The notes: generated from the sequence alone by a model not told the origin. 64,000 nt of DNA from Hymenolepis diminuta (GCA_900708905.1 CAADRB010000001.1:5611224-5675223), one strand, 5' to 3'. Positions 26,801 to 39,228 are shown, counted from the stretch's first letter. A program made the numbers and translations.

Positions 26801-29800
26801 AGATACATTTGTAAGTAGATGATGTGCATAAAAGACGCATTTGGGAGTGCAAATTGATAACCGAATTCAGGAGTGAGTCATTCGAGAATGGTTAAACCAA
26901 AATTCGAATAATTTAAAGAGCAAATCGGATTAGTAAAAGGGGAAAAAATGGAAGAATTAACATGGAAATAATCTATCCGAAAGCCAAACGGTGTACAACC
27001 TCTAACATGTAAATTAAAATTTGCAGGGTTTTTAGACTTGCATTTAATACGGGGCAGACAATTCTTTTATTCGTTTATTGAAATTCGAAGAGACCATTAT
27101 TCCAATAAATAGCCTCTGAAAATTAAATAGCATCTTGGAGTGACTGTCTTAAAGTTACGTATATTTACTTTTTCCCTATAAATTTGAGTCAACTGTAGTA
27201 TTATAACGCATTCATAGGCTTTTATTTGACCACGAACCGAGTCTAATGTGGGATGGCAGCATCAATTCCACATTTAAGGTTCACATGCTTAAATTGTAAC
27301 ATACGATTTGAAATTTTGCTTCCATAGCCCATTGTGAGAAGTGTTACAAACACTTGTTTAGGTCAGAGAAATTGTCCTGCAGTCACTCCTATGAGAAACT
27401 CACATTCTGTCGTCCCTTTAGTTGACAAGAATTAACTAGTGTGGTTGGCTATCCGCATCACTGGACATCTACGATGAGCTATAATTTTTTGACCTTAGAC
27501 TTAACAGGCATGACATTGACTATTTTGTCATCAGCGTACGTGAAATTAGATCTATTTTTCTTACTTTCAAATTTAAAAATTGTATTAATTTGAATATTTC
27601 TTTTTCAGGGTTTTACAGTTGGGGGATGGTATGCGCTCATTACTGACTCAGACGGAATGACACATACAAACTTTACACAGCCAGTGATCTTACTAACTGG
27701 AAACGGAGGTGATTTCGGAATCGCGCTTTATGAAGGTGGTCATCAGTTGATTGGGTGGGTCAATGGTGTTGTTTGTCGTGGAAGCTCAACTGTACTAACA
27801 AAGGCGTCTCGTCATAATCAGTGGTTTCATGTGGCACTCTCGTGGCTCAGCGATGAAGTCTACTTCTTCTTCAATGGAAATCTACTTTCTACCTGTGAAA
27901 ACAGCTCAGTCTATCTCAATAATGGACGGCAAGTCTACATCAACACACATTCAAACAACTCCTTTATGCTCATAATACCTCCACCTCGCAGTAACCCTGG
28001 TTATCGAATTGCTGTGAGAATAGTCAATGTCTGGGAGAGAATAATTGAATCTGAAATGGGAATCAGCGATTTCATGGGTCTGTTAAGAACTGAGGAGGCT
28101 CATTTCGCAAAGGCTTTCCACTATTGGCCTATGAATGGTCTTCTTACTGATCTTGCACCGGGTCGATACCTCACATCCAATGTTGTGAGAGTTAAAGACA
28201 GGCGAAATATTGATGGGGCTGCAATGTGTACCACTAATTCTAGACAATCCCATCTTGTTTTAACTGGCGACGTTCGACCAGGCGGAAAGAACACTAACCT
28301 CTTTTACTCATGTCTTTATGACACCTCCCAGTGCAATAGTATTATTTTTATGCTGGATTTCCGTCTAAACGGAGACCCTGGATATGTGAATTATGATTAT
28401 GTTCTTCTAACTTCTCCCCTAGAAAGGAGTAATGTTGGAATTACTATCACACTGAATCCAGCTAAACAGCTGCTTAAAGTTGAATATCGCGATAAAATAT
28501 CGAGCTGTCACAATTGGGCAAACTTGAGTGAGATTACTTACACGAGAGATGGATGGACCAATCTTCAGGTTCTCATTAGTAACAAATCTTTAAATCTTCG
28601 ACTGAATGATATTCAAAGTTCGAATTCTGTCTCGTGTACTAATGGCCAGTTCTCTCCCTTGGACAATAATTCCAGCCCTTTTCCGAAGATTGTTATTGGA
28701 GAGGAACTGGGTGTCTGTGTATCCAACGTGGCTATTGTCGAAAGTGCAAAACAAAGTGATCCAGACCCTCCAGCTTTGGTGGAGGTCTGTCATCCGGGAG
28801 TAGATGCCATTTTTCCGCTCGAAGGTTTAATTCCAAATCGCTTTGGAAATCCAAATAAAGCGACTGATCTCAGCACATTCACAGAGAAGAAAACTTCAAA
28901 GAAAATTAGCAGTTGTCTTAACAATCTGATGGTATCATGTTCAGAAATCTCCTTATCATTTTGGCTTTTTGTCAAGCGAATGGATTCATCAATCGTCGAT
29001 ACGGTAATTTGATTTCGAATTTTTACACACGCTACTTATTAAATTCAGTAGAAGTGATTTTTCATCCGCATTTTAGAATAGCTATTTGGTGATGTCCACT
29101 GGTCCAACTACTTATCAAGGGATTTCAGTAACTGTAGAATATCCCACCATGCCGGATAACTTCAACCTAATAATCAACCTGATAACTACTGATTCAATCT
29201 ACCAAATGTTCTATTCTAATTTCTGGAGGATTAACAAATGGGTAAACATCGGTATTGTTGTGATAGCTGGCAAAGATTCTACGGGCATTTCTATGGAACT
29301 CTATAGAAATGGATATTCACTGATGACAACGAGTTCACCTCTCATTAAAGATCCATCTATTTGTTATCCGAAAAACCCCAGTTCCGGAGTATACTTTGGA
29401 GCTTCAATAGCAACTATTTCAAACATGAACGCCGCTCATATTGCTTCTGGTGGTGTCAGCATGTTTGGTAAGTTTCAGCATCCTTCTTTTGCAGTTTGTA
29501 TTGCGTATTCGTAATTAAAGAATAGGGATGAACCACGGAACTTAGAGTGTGTCATGTTGTCCTGCATGTTCCATACAAATTCAAAAGAAAATTTTTTACT
29601 CTATTACTAACTTGTACTAGTTATCATAAGACATTATGGACTGCATCTGAAAGAGCCAGATGGAACACATCCTTACTATATCACATCTTAGTAAATTGCG
29701 AAAGTTATATTCAAGTTGATAGACGCGAACACTATATTGAGGCCAGTGGAGACCTCGAAAGTCCAGGTTAGAGTTTTAGCACACTCCAAGAATTCGGGTG

Positions 29801-32800
29801 CCCGGATGTCACAGTTACACTTTTATGTGTAACATATCTGTGCAACTTCCCGTTGGTTTGGTGGCTAAATTCCAACCCTTTGTACGTTTGCAGTGTATTC
29901 TCTGTCTTTTTTCTATCTCGTTTGTGGTGAATATCGTAAAGGCCAGATAGGCGTCACTTTACTAAGATTTTGCCGATAGTTTTTTCCACACACTAATTGA
30001 TTGTGAAAGTGAAGCTAATTGATTTTCACTTTAATTTGACCTTGATTGATTACTATGACAAAAGATAGTGTTTTAGACTGTAGTTACAAATATTCATTTG
30101 GGTGTCTGCTGATAAAATAGCTAAATAATTCTTTGCAGTCGTTTGCAACTTACTTGATTTTTCCACGCTTATATTATTTTCATTTTAGCATTCTGGCTCC
30201 GGCGAGTTGCTTCCTGCGGAACGCCACGTTCAAGCTACATGCATCTGATGGGAGAATGTGGCACTAATGAGACGCTGCCAGAGAATGTTCCTTGCCAAAG
30301 TGCTTCAAATTGTCAGGTTTCTACCAATGGTGTCTGCCTGGATAGCAGTGTGGTAGGCTAATTTCCCTAATTATCTGTCATATTCAACTGAAATGAGATT
30401 GCCCATACGTCACCCATGTCCATAAAAATAGTATTCATTCTTGTTTTAGCAACTTATCCGCACTCAGAGGTGTAAATGGAAATATGAAATTGATCATTGA
30501 TGATAGAAGTGACAGGAGATGATATTTGCAACCTCCTTTCACTTTATTTTCAAAGAACGAGGATTATATAGATAAAGAGGAATAGGTATAACTGTTAAAG
30601 AATAATTGGAAACACATGAACCCATTACCGTGATGTCATTCAGTTCGATTTGTGAATACAGCCAAGAAAATTGGCAATAAGGACCAGTAAGCCTCGATGA
30701 CCAAATCCCCTCCCCCTCCCCCCATCTTAGCGAGACATGAAATTAGTCTGGTTAATAGCAAAGCTATCCTCCGGCCTTCGGCATACCTGGTGGTCCAGGC
30801 TCTGTGCCCATGTTATCTGCGCGCGTGCTTCTGTATCTGAGTTAGGTAAGCTAGCATTGCTGGCTTATCAACGTGCTTGGGGATTCTAGAACCATATATT
30901 CACAGGTTACCTAGGTTATGCTTTGAACTTAATCTAATGCCAGATTAATGAGGCCTTACTTTCAGCCTTGAGTTGCAGTTGGAGATCTAAATGTAATCAG
31001 TGCTTATTATCATGATTTATCAATAATGCAGTGCCTTTTCTTGTTTTAGCATAATATCTACGCAATGGCTAGAGGAATAAGCTTAATATCTTCTCCGTCA
31101 GCTATTTTCTCCCTTCTTCAGATCTTAGAAGAGGTTCTAAGAAACAAATCTTTAATCCATGGATCCGAAGATGAAAAGAAGCTCTTATGGTCAGGAGTTG
31201 TACTCTTCAATCGACTTTCAGTGGTTGAGCAATCCAGCGCATTTGAACTTGAATCACTCCAATCCATGGCGGAGAATGTTTTTGATTTTCTACTCAAATT
31301 CATTGAAACTCTCTTCTCAAAGGATCATAAGGGCACCTGGATGGAGCTGAGGGATACTTATCTATCTAAACCACCAGAAATTGTTGAAGCTATGGCTGCT
31401 ATGCTGAGAACTCTCAGATTTATAAATTCTTCACCTATTGTGATTTCGCGAGAGCCTAACTTTGTAGTTAGCTTTTCAAGCTTCCAAAATATTCCCAGTT
31501 TTAATGGAAAGCAACCAATGCAGATTATAGAGCCACTTACTCATTCAAGGAATAGTGATGTGAAAACCTATACGATATCAATTTTATCAGCTAATACGTC
31601 GAGTGAAACTATGGATGTGTTTTCTCTACCCAAATCATACTCCTGGAAGGATTCAGAGGATGATACTAAGGTAAAGTCAGCCACAATTAACTCTCCGATT
31701 CTAACAAGTTCAGTAAGACCGGAAACATCGGTTACAAACACTCTTTACGACTACACAATCAACTTAATAGTCGAAAACGAGTACAAAGAAGGTGCTGCAG
31801 CCAGAAGAACGGATTCTATGCATTGGAAAGCCAAAAAGGTCGAAGAGACTGGTGAGGGATTGATGGAATATGAGGTGAAGTGTGTCTACTGGGATGAGGC
31901 AAATGGCAGTACATGGAGTTCTAAACAATGTTTTGTTATGGAGACCAATTTGACTTATACTGTATGTCGGTGTAGTAAAACGGGGTCATTTGCAGTAGCC
32001 ATGATATACCCAGATGAAGACGACTCTTTCTGGAAAATGGCTGGCGCAGAATCTCTGGAATGGTACAAGACGTCTAAACTCATCCTCAATATTGCTGACA
32101 ATTCAATATCTGTCGCCTCACTGACAGTGTTAGCACTGTATTTGAATCGGAAAAACACTCTTCCAGAACTACGAGATCACACTAAAGTCAAGCTCAACTT
32201 GACTGTGGCTTTCCTCGGCTATCATCTCTGTTTCATAATCTTTCCCTTACTGGAAGAAAATGAAGTCGGTTGTAAGACAATTGGAGCCCTGGAACACTTT
32301 TTCACTTATGCCGCGATGGGCTGGCAGTGTATGAATAGCTGTTACATCTTCAATGCTCTGATAAACGGAAAATTACGAGCTCTTTTGAAGATGAGCATCT
32401 TTATTGCTTGGGTTGTGAATATAGTTATCATAACGGCGGTTGTCTGTTCGACATCTGCTATTGATTATGGAGCGGGATTGATGTGTTCACCTACAGGACT
32501 ATCAGGCTACATTGCATTGGCTGAATCTGGACTTTTCCTACTCGTTTCACTAGCTGCTTGCACTATAATGCTCTGTAATATCGATGCTCCTGCTTATCTG
32601 AATCCCAGAATTGTTGAAGCCCTAGAGTAAGTGTAATTCTGGCTAACAATTTAATGATTTCATAAATATGAACAAATAAATAAGTCATTAGACATTTAAA
32701 CGCCTTAGAATTCCCGGTATTTGAAAAACGCATGTAAAATTGTTGATTATAGTTCATTTATCACAATTCTCACGTACCTTGCATTCCTGAATGCCAAAGA

Positions 32801-34965
32801 GTCAGCTGTAGATTAATGGAACATAGCGCTCCTGTAAACCAACTTAGCTGTGCTGTTTTGCGCCAATAGTAAATAGTTCAATAAAGGACCAAAGCAACAC
32901 CAATCCACATTTCAGGGTCTTATTCCTAAGTTACTGAGCTTTTGTTCTGGTCACGCCATAACAATAAGTGTTGTCTCTTCTAATAGCAAAGTTCACAACT
33001 TATTCTACCAATTTCATCTTTCGTTATTCGACATCCTCTTTATGATAACTTATTATAAAGCAAATTCCTGACTTTTCACTTTTCATTCCAGGAACGAAGT
33101 GTATGGAAGTGTAACCATGACGGCTTTCAGCTTAGTGGTATTCGTACTCGGAGTGATCATGATTTATTTCAACCCGCCGTACGTCGTCTTCATCTTCTGG
33201 ATATTGAATTCTGCACAGGTAAGTTATGAACTTGAAGTATCTGATTTTAGGAGCTAACCATATAAAGTTGTCAGTAGCGATTTTCGCAAACAGATTTAAA
33301 ATAATTTCATTCTAATCGGATATTTATTAGTACATGGAATGAGAATGCATGTACAACTAAATTACGTAAAGTCACCTGATTTCATTATATTGCAAAATTC
33401 CCATAATTTCTTTAGATAATGACGAATTGCCTTATATCCCATGTAAACTCAATTGGGCACTCCATCAGAAGATATGAATTAGTCCTAATGCTGTATATTA
33501 ATTTCTTTTAAGTTTGCCTTCAAGGAGACGAGCACTTGTCCGTTTCTCAAAAAAATGGGAATCTTTAAGCCATCCTCCACTGATCAAAAATTGTAACAAT
33601 TAGTTAATTATTAAATAAATATATGTATCATAAACAACCTATCATAAATTGTTGAATTTATGGCGAGATATTTCACAATATGTCAAAACACCCTTCTCAC
33701 GTTCACATCGTACCAGTTTGAACTATGTAGAGCTAATTTGGTACGAACAAGATAGCTTAAGGTTTAGATTTAAAATAAGGTTTAATTTAAAATAGATTAA
33801 TATTTAAAACAATTGCATCTTTAACTCACTTAACTCGACCTCTCCTCACTTCGCATGAGTGGGAAATTTCTCTCCGTTTAAACAAAAGATACACATAATG
33901 TTTTCAAGATCGATTCAAGAAATCTAATTTTAAAATCAGCTCAGGCAAGTTTATAAATGGTTGTAAACTATTTGTAGTTGTATAAATAGCGATGTCTTTT
34001 TGAAAACGGACAATTTGACAGATTCCACTTTTGTTACATAAGATAGACTTAAAGACGGAAGTAACACCACCACCGCACAGTTTTGTTAATTATTCATAAG
34101 AATTTGAACTGATTTATGAAATACGGAATTATAAAAATACAAATAAACCTTCGATCTCGAAAACCAAGATCTATTGCCATCCAGTCGCTTCAAAACTAAG
34201 CTGAAACGCAATGAAACTATTTAAGACAAAGGTGCGGAAACTGCGACTGGTTAAGTAGAAGGCCCAAATTTAAAGATCGAAATCTTCGAATTTCACTTTC
34301 TCCTTAACACAGAAAATTAACTTTTCAGTCGAAAGTCAGGATATGGCTTGTTCATCAACAAGGTAACAATAATCTCGTCAAAAGAATCCGAACGAATTAA
34401 GCTTAGAGATTCCCTTACATGAAGAATGACCTTCATAAAGATCAACAGGATACAACAGTCCTTGCCAAATGAGAAGACTGAGAGTAAATTAGATCCACCT
34501 GTATGTTGGAAATTAACGAAAGGGGAAAGGAGTAGGAAGAGGGCGATTCGAGTTGTGATAAGGAGGGTATACTGAGGTACAATGAAATGATTAGCAAATT
34601 TCGCGTCCTTTGTTCGTTGACGAGCTAAATGAACTAAGTGGAGAAAAAAGAATACAGATACATTTTAATCTGGGAAGTGATTATTTATAAATTTAATTTT
34701 TTTGATTTAGGGCTGCCTTGTCGCCATAGTGCTGGGTCTTCTGGACAAGAGCAACGTGGTTCGAAAGCGCAAATCCAGTGAATCTGTGGAGACCTCACAA
34801 ATTCTCGGGAGTTCTGTGAACTACGCTCGTGAAGGGGGCGAAGGAGAGATGGATGAATTCGGTGAATTTGGAGATTTTGTGGATGGTGACGGTGGAATGA
34901 TTGATGGGGAAATGGAAGATGCTTCACTGCCTTACATCGAAATGGATGAGAAGGAGGAAATATAA
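17835..34965 (+). CDS. Large adhesion G protein-coupled receptor with six ConA/LamG-like modules
   Basis: Exons: 17835-17942, 18755-19201, 21064-21230, 21293-21509, 21559-21824, 22044-22215, 23468-23788, 23863-24120, 24851-25159, 25797-26386, 27609-29003, 29077-29467, 30189-30352, 31050-32626, 33092-33218, 34711-34965. All phases agree; 2,253 residues, N-terminus uncertain. A Pro/Thr-rich start is followed by six modules opening with HYWVFS, WYWPLN, (weak), LWFGLN, HYWPMN and IFPLEG (about residues 45, 298, 600, 875, 1122, 1352). Most modules contain a Cys-pair strand such as CLLNPEDCEYGLSVSLWV. Then come a Cys-rich exon, a GAIN-like region, the GPS (CVYW ... CFVM ... CRC) and seven hydrophobic helices from about residue 1940. 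A surface receptor coupling extracellular ligand binding to G proteins is expected from the family. The GPS tripeptide is Lys-Thr-Gly (1911-1913) rather than His-Leu-Ser/Thr. The tail is acidic and contains DEFGEFGDF. The ligand is unknown. Confidence 0.88.
19202..21063 (+). other. GPCR intron, nothing recognised
   Basis: 1,862 bp, gtaagt donor and attttag acceptor. Short open frames at 19783-19989 (+) and 20550-20861 (-) show no domain features. Confidence 0.5.
22216..23467 (+). other. GPCR intron, nothing recognised
   Basis: 1,252 bp between gtaagt and ttattttag. Several small hydrophobic open frames but no recognisable gene or repeat. Confidence 0.5.
24121..24850 (+). other. GPCR intron, nothing recognised
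   Basis: 730 bp, donor gtaaag and acceptor cacttttcag. No feature recognised. Confidence 0.5.
25160..25796 (+). other. GPCR intron, nothing recognised
   Basis: 637 bp, donor gtatgt and acceptor cttctctcag. The open reading just upstream of exon 25797 is intronic read-through. Confidence 0.5.
26387..27608 (+). other. GPCR intron, nothing recognised
   Basis: 1,222 bp of AT-rich sequence. The minus-strand open frame at 26631-26852 has no domain features. Confidence 0.5.
29468..31049 (+). other. Two GPCR introns around the small Cys-rich exon 30189-30352
   Basis: Introns 29468-30188 and 30353-31049. The second holds a C-rich tract near 30710-30725 and a locally GC-richer stretch around 30770-30860, but nothing I can name. 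Confidence 0.5.
33219..34710 (+). other. Last GPCR intron, carrying an R2 repeat
   Basis: 1,492 bp between cag|gtaagt and tttgatttag; R2 copy c sits near its 3' end, otherwise nothing recognised. Confidence 0.5.
34440..34645 (+). repeat. Dispersed repeat family R2, copy c
   Basis: The block atttcgcgtcctttgttcg and the following ttgacga and aactaagtgg parallel copy a at about 9391-9432. Upstream sequence resembles copy b more weakly. Confidence 0.45.
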
Positions 34966-35373
34966 TTTATACCCAACCCACAAATACTTTACTTGAATAG
35001 TCTCTTGATCATCTTGGAATCTTCTGCTTTAACACATCGCCATGTCATTTTATTAATTTACTATAAGACTTCGACTTCATCAGTATACAAAAAGGAATCC
35101 GTTACCTTCATATTTTGCCGTCTATAATAACATGACGAGATATTACTTCAAAATTAATGTCACTATCAGCAGGTTTGTTGTTATTACCTATGGAAAAGCA
35201 AAAGTTATTAACATATTTAATATTGGGAAAGCACTCAAGCGCAGAGAGCGGTAAAATAATCCAACAAGAGTGAAGGCAAAGTGGACGAGAAGTGCTAGTG
35301 CATAAGGTCAGAATATTAAAGGAACCTTACTTTGCTTGAATCGTGGATTCACAAGATATTTTACTTTTTACTT

Positions 35374-35379
35374 AATAAA
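35374..35379 (+). terminator. Polyadenylation signal AATAAA of the adhesion GPCR
   Basis: Canonical hexamer about 410 bases after the GPCR stop codon; no closer AATAAA seen. Confidence 0.5.
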
Positions 35380-36434
35380 GTATGGTCTACTGTTTAATAT
35401 TCCAACAATCAGATTTCAGAACGTGACCCCCTAGGTTCCAGAGGGGGTGTATGTCTGGATTGTTCAAAGCTTCATTGACCAATTGATAAAAATGAATGAT
35501 TAATCCGTCCATCGTGACTTACTTATCTCTACCGATAGCCAACATGTTATAAACATAGCAGAGCTAACTATAATCAAGAGACAATAGTTTTTTCTTTCGA
35601 TATAACCAACTTTCCCCAAAAAACGGAGATGCTCTCGAAGAGTTTGAATTGCCACAAACATAGCCGAAGAGCCTTAAACGTCCTGTATGAAACCAATGCA
35701 AACAAAAATACCGTAACGATATGTCACTGGCCATTACATTCCGAGACGATAAATCCAAAGACCATAGATAGAAGACGGGAAGCGATACCGTAACGTATTA
35801 GGTAGTACTTGTAAAAAACCAGAAAGAGCACACCTAGATTAGATCACAGATTGGGATAATTCGTCAACTGCAACTGTTGAGATGGACAAAATAGACACTG
35901 GAATACAGGAATAAGTTGATCATAACCAAGTTACCATATCTCAAAGGAGGTTTGTCATATGACCAGACACAGGAAGCTTGGATACTATAGGTACAGCTTT
36001 CCAGAATGTAGAAGTCAAACACGGAATGTCTATTAGGCATTACGGCATTTGAACTTTTGTGAGCGCAGCAACACTTACACCACGATGAGCAAAATTTACG
36101 AAACTCAAAGGAAATGAAATTAATAATGATCTTAAATGATCTTAAACTAACACATTCGCCCATCATGCAAATATAAATATAAAAAAAGCACACAGAGAAA
36201 TATATTACATAAGATTCTAATGGTGACTGATGATATCCAAATTAACTATCACATTTAAATCATGAGAGTAAAAAGCCAGAGCATTGCAAGGAAAATTTAA
36301 ATCAGATTATGAATATCATTTTCAAAGATAACTGACTAATCAATTCATATATTAAACATATGTAATCAGATTAATACAGATCTTTACATTCAGGAATATA
36401 TACAAAATAAGTGTAAAAAAGTTAATCACATGCT
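35380..36434. other. Convergent intergenic stretch between GPCR and EIF1AD
   Basis: No convincing coding sequence. Minus-strand frames at 35564-35758 and 35864-36193 lack recognisable features. It should contain the EIF1AD 3' UTR; I found no canonical minus-strand AATAAA close to its stop. Confidence 0.5.
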
Positions 36435-36996
36435 TTAATTACATTTCTTTTCATTCGTTTTGCTGTTTGATTTGTGTTCATTCTCTTCAAGTTCATCATA
36501 TTCTTCTTCATTATTCTCTTCCTCTTCACTGCCACTATGCGAGGGTGGTAACAAGTCCGGATCCACATATGGTCTATCCTTATTACCATTTATTCCTTTT
36601 GGCAGGAGTGTAAATACAGCAGGCCAGTCCGGTTTACTAGCCATGGTTAATACTTGGTCATCACTAAGCATACAAACAATCTCACCTCTAATCTTGGGCA
36701 TTTCAAGGGGAGAGCATATAACATATGAATCTGAAAGACAATATGTAAAATAATAGAACCTACTTGCACGAAAATAGTAAGCATTCCTGAATTTCTCGGG
36801 AATTGATACATAAATTTCTTCACCAATTGAAGTAAGTGCAGTAAATAGATAATTTCCCTGAGACTTTAGCAGCTGAAAGCAATTATTTTTTGGAAATTTA
36901 CCTTACCATGCATACAAATTCACCGAAATTTAAAGCTATATTATCACGAAAAAGTGAATCCAAGGCTCTCTTTCTTTTAGCGAAACTACTTAACAT
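36435..36996 (-). CDS. EIF1AD: EIF1AD, eIF1A-domain-containing protein (3 exons)
   Basis: Minus-strand exons: 36996-36907, 36872-36764, 36730-36435; introns are only 34 and 33 nt. The model gives 164 residues, close to the human length of about 165. N-terminal AKRKRALD matches the TKRK start of the family. The S1/OB-fold segment follows: GNYLFTAL, IYVSIPEKFRN, VICSPLEMPKIRGEIVCML, DDQV, then KPDWPAVF, corresponding to the family's W-P-x-x-F motif. The C-terminus is strongly acidic (SEEEENNEEEYDELEE) and ends in a basic patch. The start ATG at 36996 is supported by alignment to the family start. Family knowledge places it in the nucleus and links it to RNA or translation-factor-like roles; the precise role is not settled. 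Convergent with the GPCR. Confidence 0.9.
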
Positions 36997-38107
36997 GCCG
37001 ATAACAGCAACAAGGTCAAAGAGTTGTAAATGGCGGTAGATATACAACTAGTTAAAATACTTTTCATCTCATAAATATGAAAAATATAATATAAACAACA
37101 TTGTGAATTAATACTTACTTAGCTCACTTGCGTAATAATTTGACACTTGTTTGGTTAAATTAAAGGTCAAGTTAATCATACAGTATTTATTGTTGTAATA
37201 TTTGCAATATTACTAATGAATCGGTATATCCGCAAAGAATCAGCATAATTTTTTACTGTCGCTTACTGTTTTACCGATATTACTTCTTGATTTTTACGAT
37301 TTTTCTTTATTTTCTTCCGTAATATACGATTAAATTTTCAAGTAACGTGTGAATTCTTATTCGTGTATTTTATTTAAAAGTAAATTAATTTGATTGAAAA
37401 ATATATGTAAAAACCTCCATTTTCCGCATTAGTGAGGCGGACTTGCTGCCCAAAACACATGAGTACATGCCATCGTGTTACAGTTCCTTAATAGCTAATG
37501 TTAAAAGCAACATAAATCTAATATTGATGAGAAAACGTTAGTGAAAAGGTTTTTATCTTCTTGACAGGAATTTTTTCAATATTTGATTCTCATTTGAAAA
37601 TATTTTTCTCTTTTCATATTTTTTCTTTATGATTTTACTTCCTTTAGAGATATATTTTTTGGTTACAGGGTTATCAACGACCAATTCTGGGTTTGTTGCT
37701 AAATTTACTATTAGCAGTCACAAGTTCATGTAGATTTCCTACATGTTATTGGCTAAATATTGAAATTCATGTTTGTTTGTTTATTAATTAATGTTTGTTT
37801 AAGAATTAACTTTAATACGGTATTAAAATCGGAATGTGAGAGTGAAAATATTAGTTCGGCCGTTAAGCTAATTTGATTTGAAAGCGGCTGGAAAGCCACC
37901 TCATTTTAGTGTAATAATGTATATATATATACATATATATAACAAAACCATCCGCAACCTTTATTGATGAGCGTAAAGGTTGATCGGCGGAGTTCTCCGA
38001 AATTTTTCGAATCAGTCATATATTCAGATAATTCGTCCGAATGGTAACATCATTCCTATGTTATATAAACACGAAGCCAGATTTTAATGCTATTCTACTC
38101 CTCTTTC
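36997..38107. other. Upstream region of EIF1AD, no gene
   Basis: Should contain the EIF1AD 5' UTR and promoter; AT-rich, with an (AT)n palindromic run at 37917-37941. A short block near 37880-37900 (ggaaagccacctcat) may be a worn fragment of the LTR-like family. Confidence 0.4.
37917..37941. repeat. Palindromic (TA)n run
   Basis: gtatatatatatacatatat-type simple repeat, self-complementary. Confidence 0.8.
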
Positions 38108-38439
38108 TGTAATAACGTTGGGGGTCTATCGGATCCCATCCATCGAATAGATGGAATAAGTCAAGTCACTCATGTTGTCAGATCAGTTCGGAGGTGGCAG
38201 GCAAGCCACCCCAGTCTATTAATTACTAAATTAGGTTTATATACAAGACATTTCTTTGTTAGACGTCAGTCATGTCTCGTTGTCAGTGTCTCGACATGAT
38301 GATCGACATCGGTTTAGGAATCTATGTGCAAACATACAAACACACAGCGGGACCACCTGTGAATACTATAGTGGAGATCTTATCGTCAGTCAGCCATTTC
38401 TAATCGACAGGTGTTGATAGACATCTGCTGGCTATAGCA
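38108..38439 (+). repeat. LTR-like element, copy A (TG...CA, 332 bp)
   Basis: Starts tgtaataacgtt, ends ggctatagca. Flanks ctttc (38103-38107) and cgttc (38440-38444) match in 4 of 5 bases, consistent with an eroded 5-bp target duplication. Inside are taggtttatatacaa (TATA-like), cgtcagtcatgtctcgttg and a cagcggg block shared by other copies. Confidence 0.75.
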
Positions 38440-38744
38440 CGTTCCTAGCCCACATTGGTAAGTTTCAGCTAAAATTCAAAATTTTTTTAATTACTAAGGT
38501 GGTCTTAAGTTTGGCTTATCGACTGTCAAAAAATATTTCCCAAATGTCATGTGCGTAAAATTTATCCCCATAATTTAAACTGGACTCTTAAAAGTAGCAA
38601 AAAATATCAGACTACGTTGTGACTGACAGAAGAAATCGGTTTGAATTTCGATTTGAGATACCGGAAACAAAAAATGTGGATAATTAATTTTCTGGAGGAA
38701 AATGCCAAAAATGTAGTGGCGCTTAAAGGCTGGCGATTCAAATT

Positions 38745-38960
38745 GAGAAGAAGTAGGCTTACGTCAACAACAGCCCAGGTGTAGACATAGGTACTTGGAG
38801 AGAAGTCAATAATGTCACAGCGACGTTGATGATCGAACTTGATTGACGTCAAGCGAAGAAACGCTAGTATATATTTAACGTTTTGATTAATAAATTAGCT
38901 TGGCTTTCCCAGCCACCTTCGAACTTGATTTATCCCTCCTGTGTGGCCCTGGTCTGCACA
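38745..38960 (-). repeat. LTR-like element, diverged fragment G
   Basis: Reads as a degraded reverse-orientation copy: gacgtcaagcgaagaaacg parallels gacgtccaacgaagaaatg of copy C, followed by ttaataaattagcttggctt matching its taataaattgggattggctt. Confidence 0.5.
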
Positions 38961-39066
38961 TACTATATTAGTTTATAGCAAAACCCAGATTTCTTGTTTT
39001 TTATTACTATTTAGCCACCTACAAATAAGGTGTTAAAAGACATGATCACTATATTTTATATTACCA

Positions 39067-39228
39067 ATGTTTAAGGAAGCACGTCGGAATGCTCTGTCAA
39101 GTTTCAAAACTGTTAGACACAAAATAAACGATCGTGAATTTGTGATTGACCGTAAACAAATTCTGCTCCTCCAAACTTCTTTGGGTGGAGAATGTAGTAT
39201 CATTTGTTGTAGTTATATATTCCAGTAA
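39067..39228 (+). CDS. Possible 53-codon ORF (unrecognised)
   Basis: ATG to TAA, starting MFKEARRNALSSFK and continuing through REFVIDRKQILLLQ. It lies between two LTR-like copies. It may be a chance frame, a transposon relic or an exon; I recognise no family. Confidence 0.2.
   Translation: MFKEARRNALSSFKTVRHKINDREFVIDRKQILLLQTSLGGECSIICCSYIFQ

Noticed and set aside
35431..35453. Short inverted repeat accccct / agggggt
   Set aside because: Only seven bases in the stem and no context that would give it a role.
35864..36193. 109-residue minus-strand ORF downstream of EIF1AD
   Set aside because: AT-driven composition, no recognisable motif; it lies in the expected 3' UTR region.
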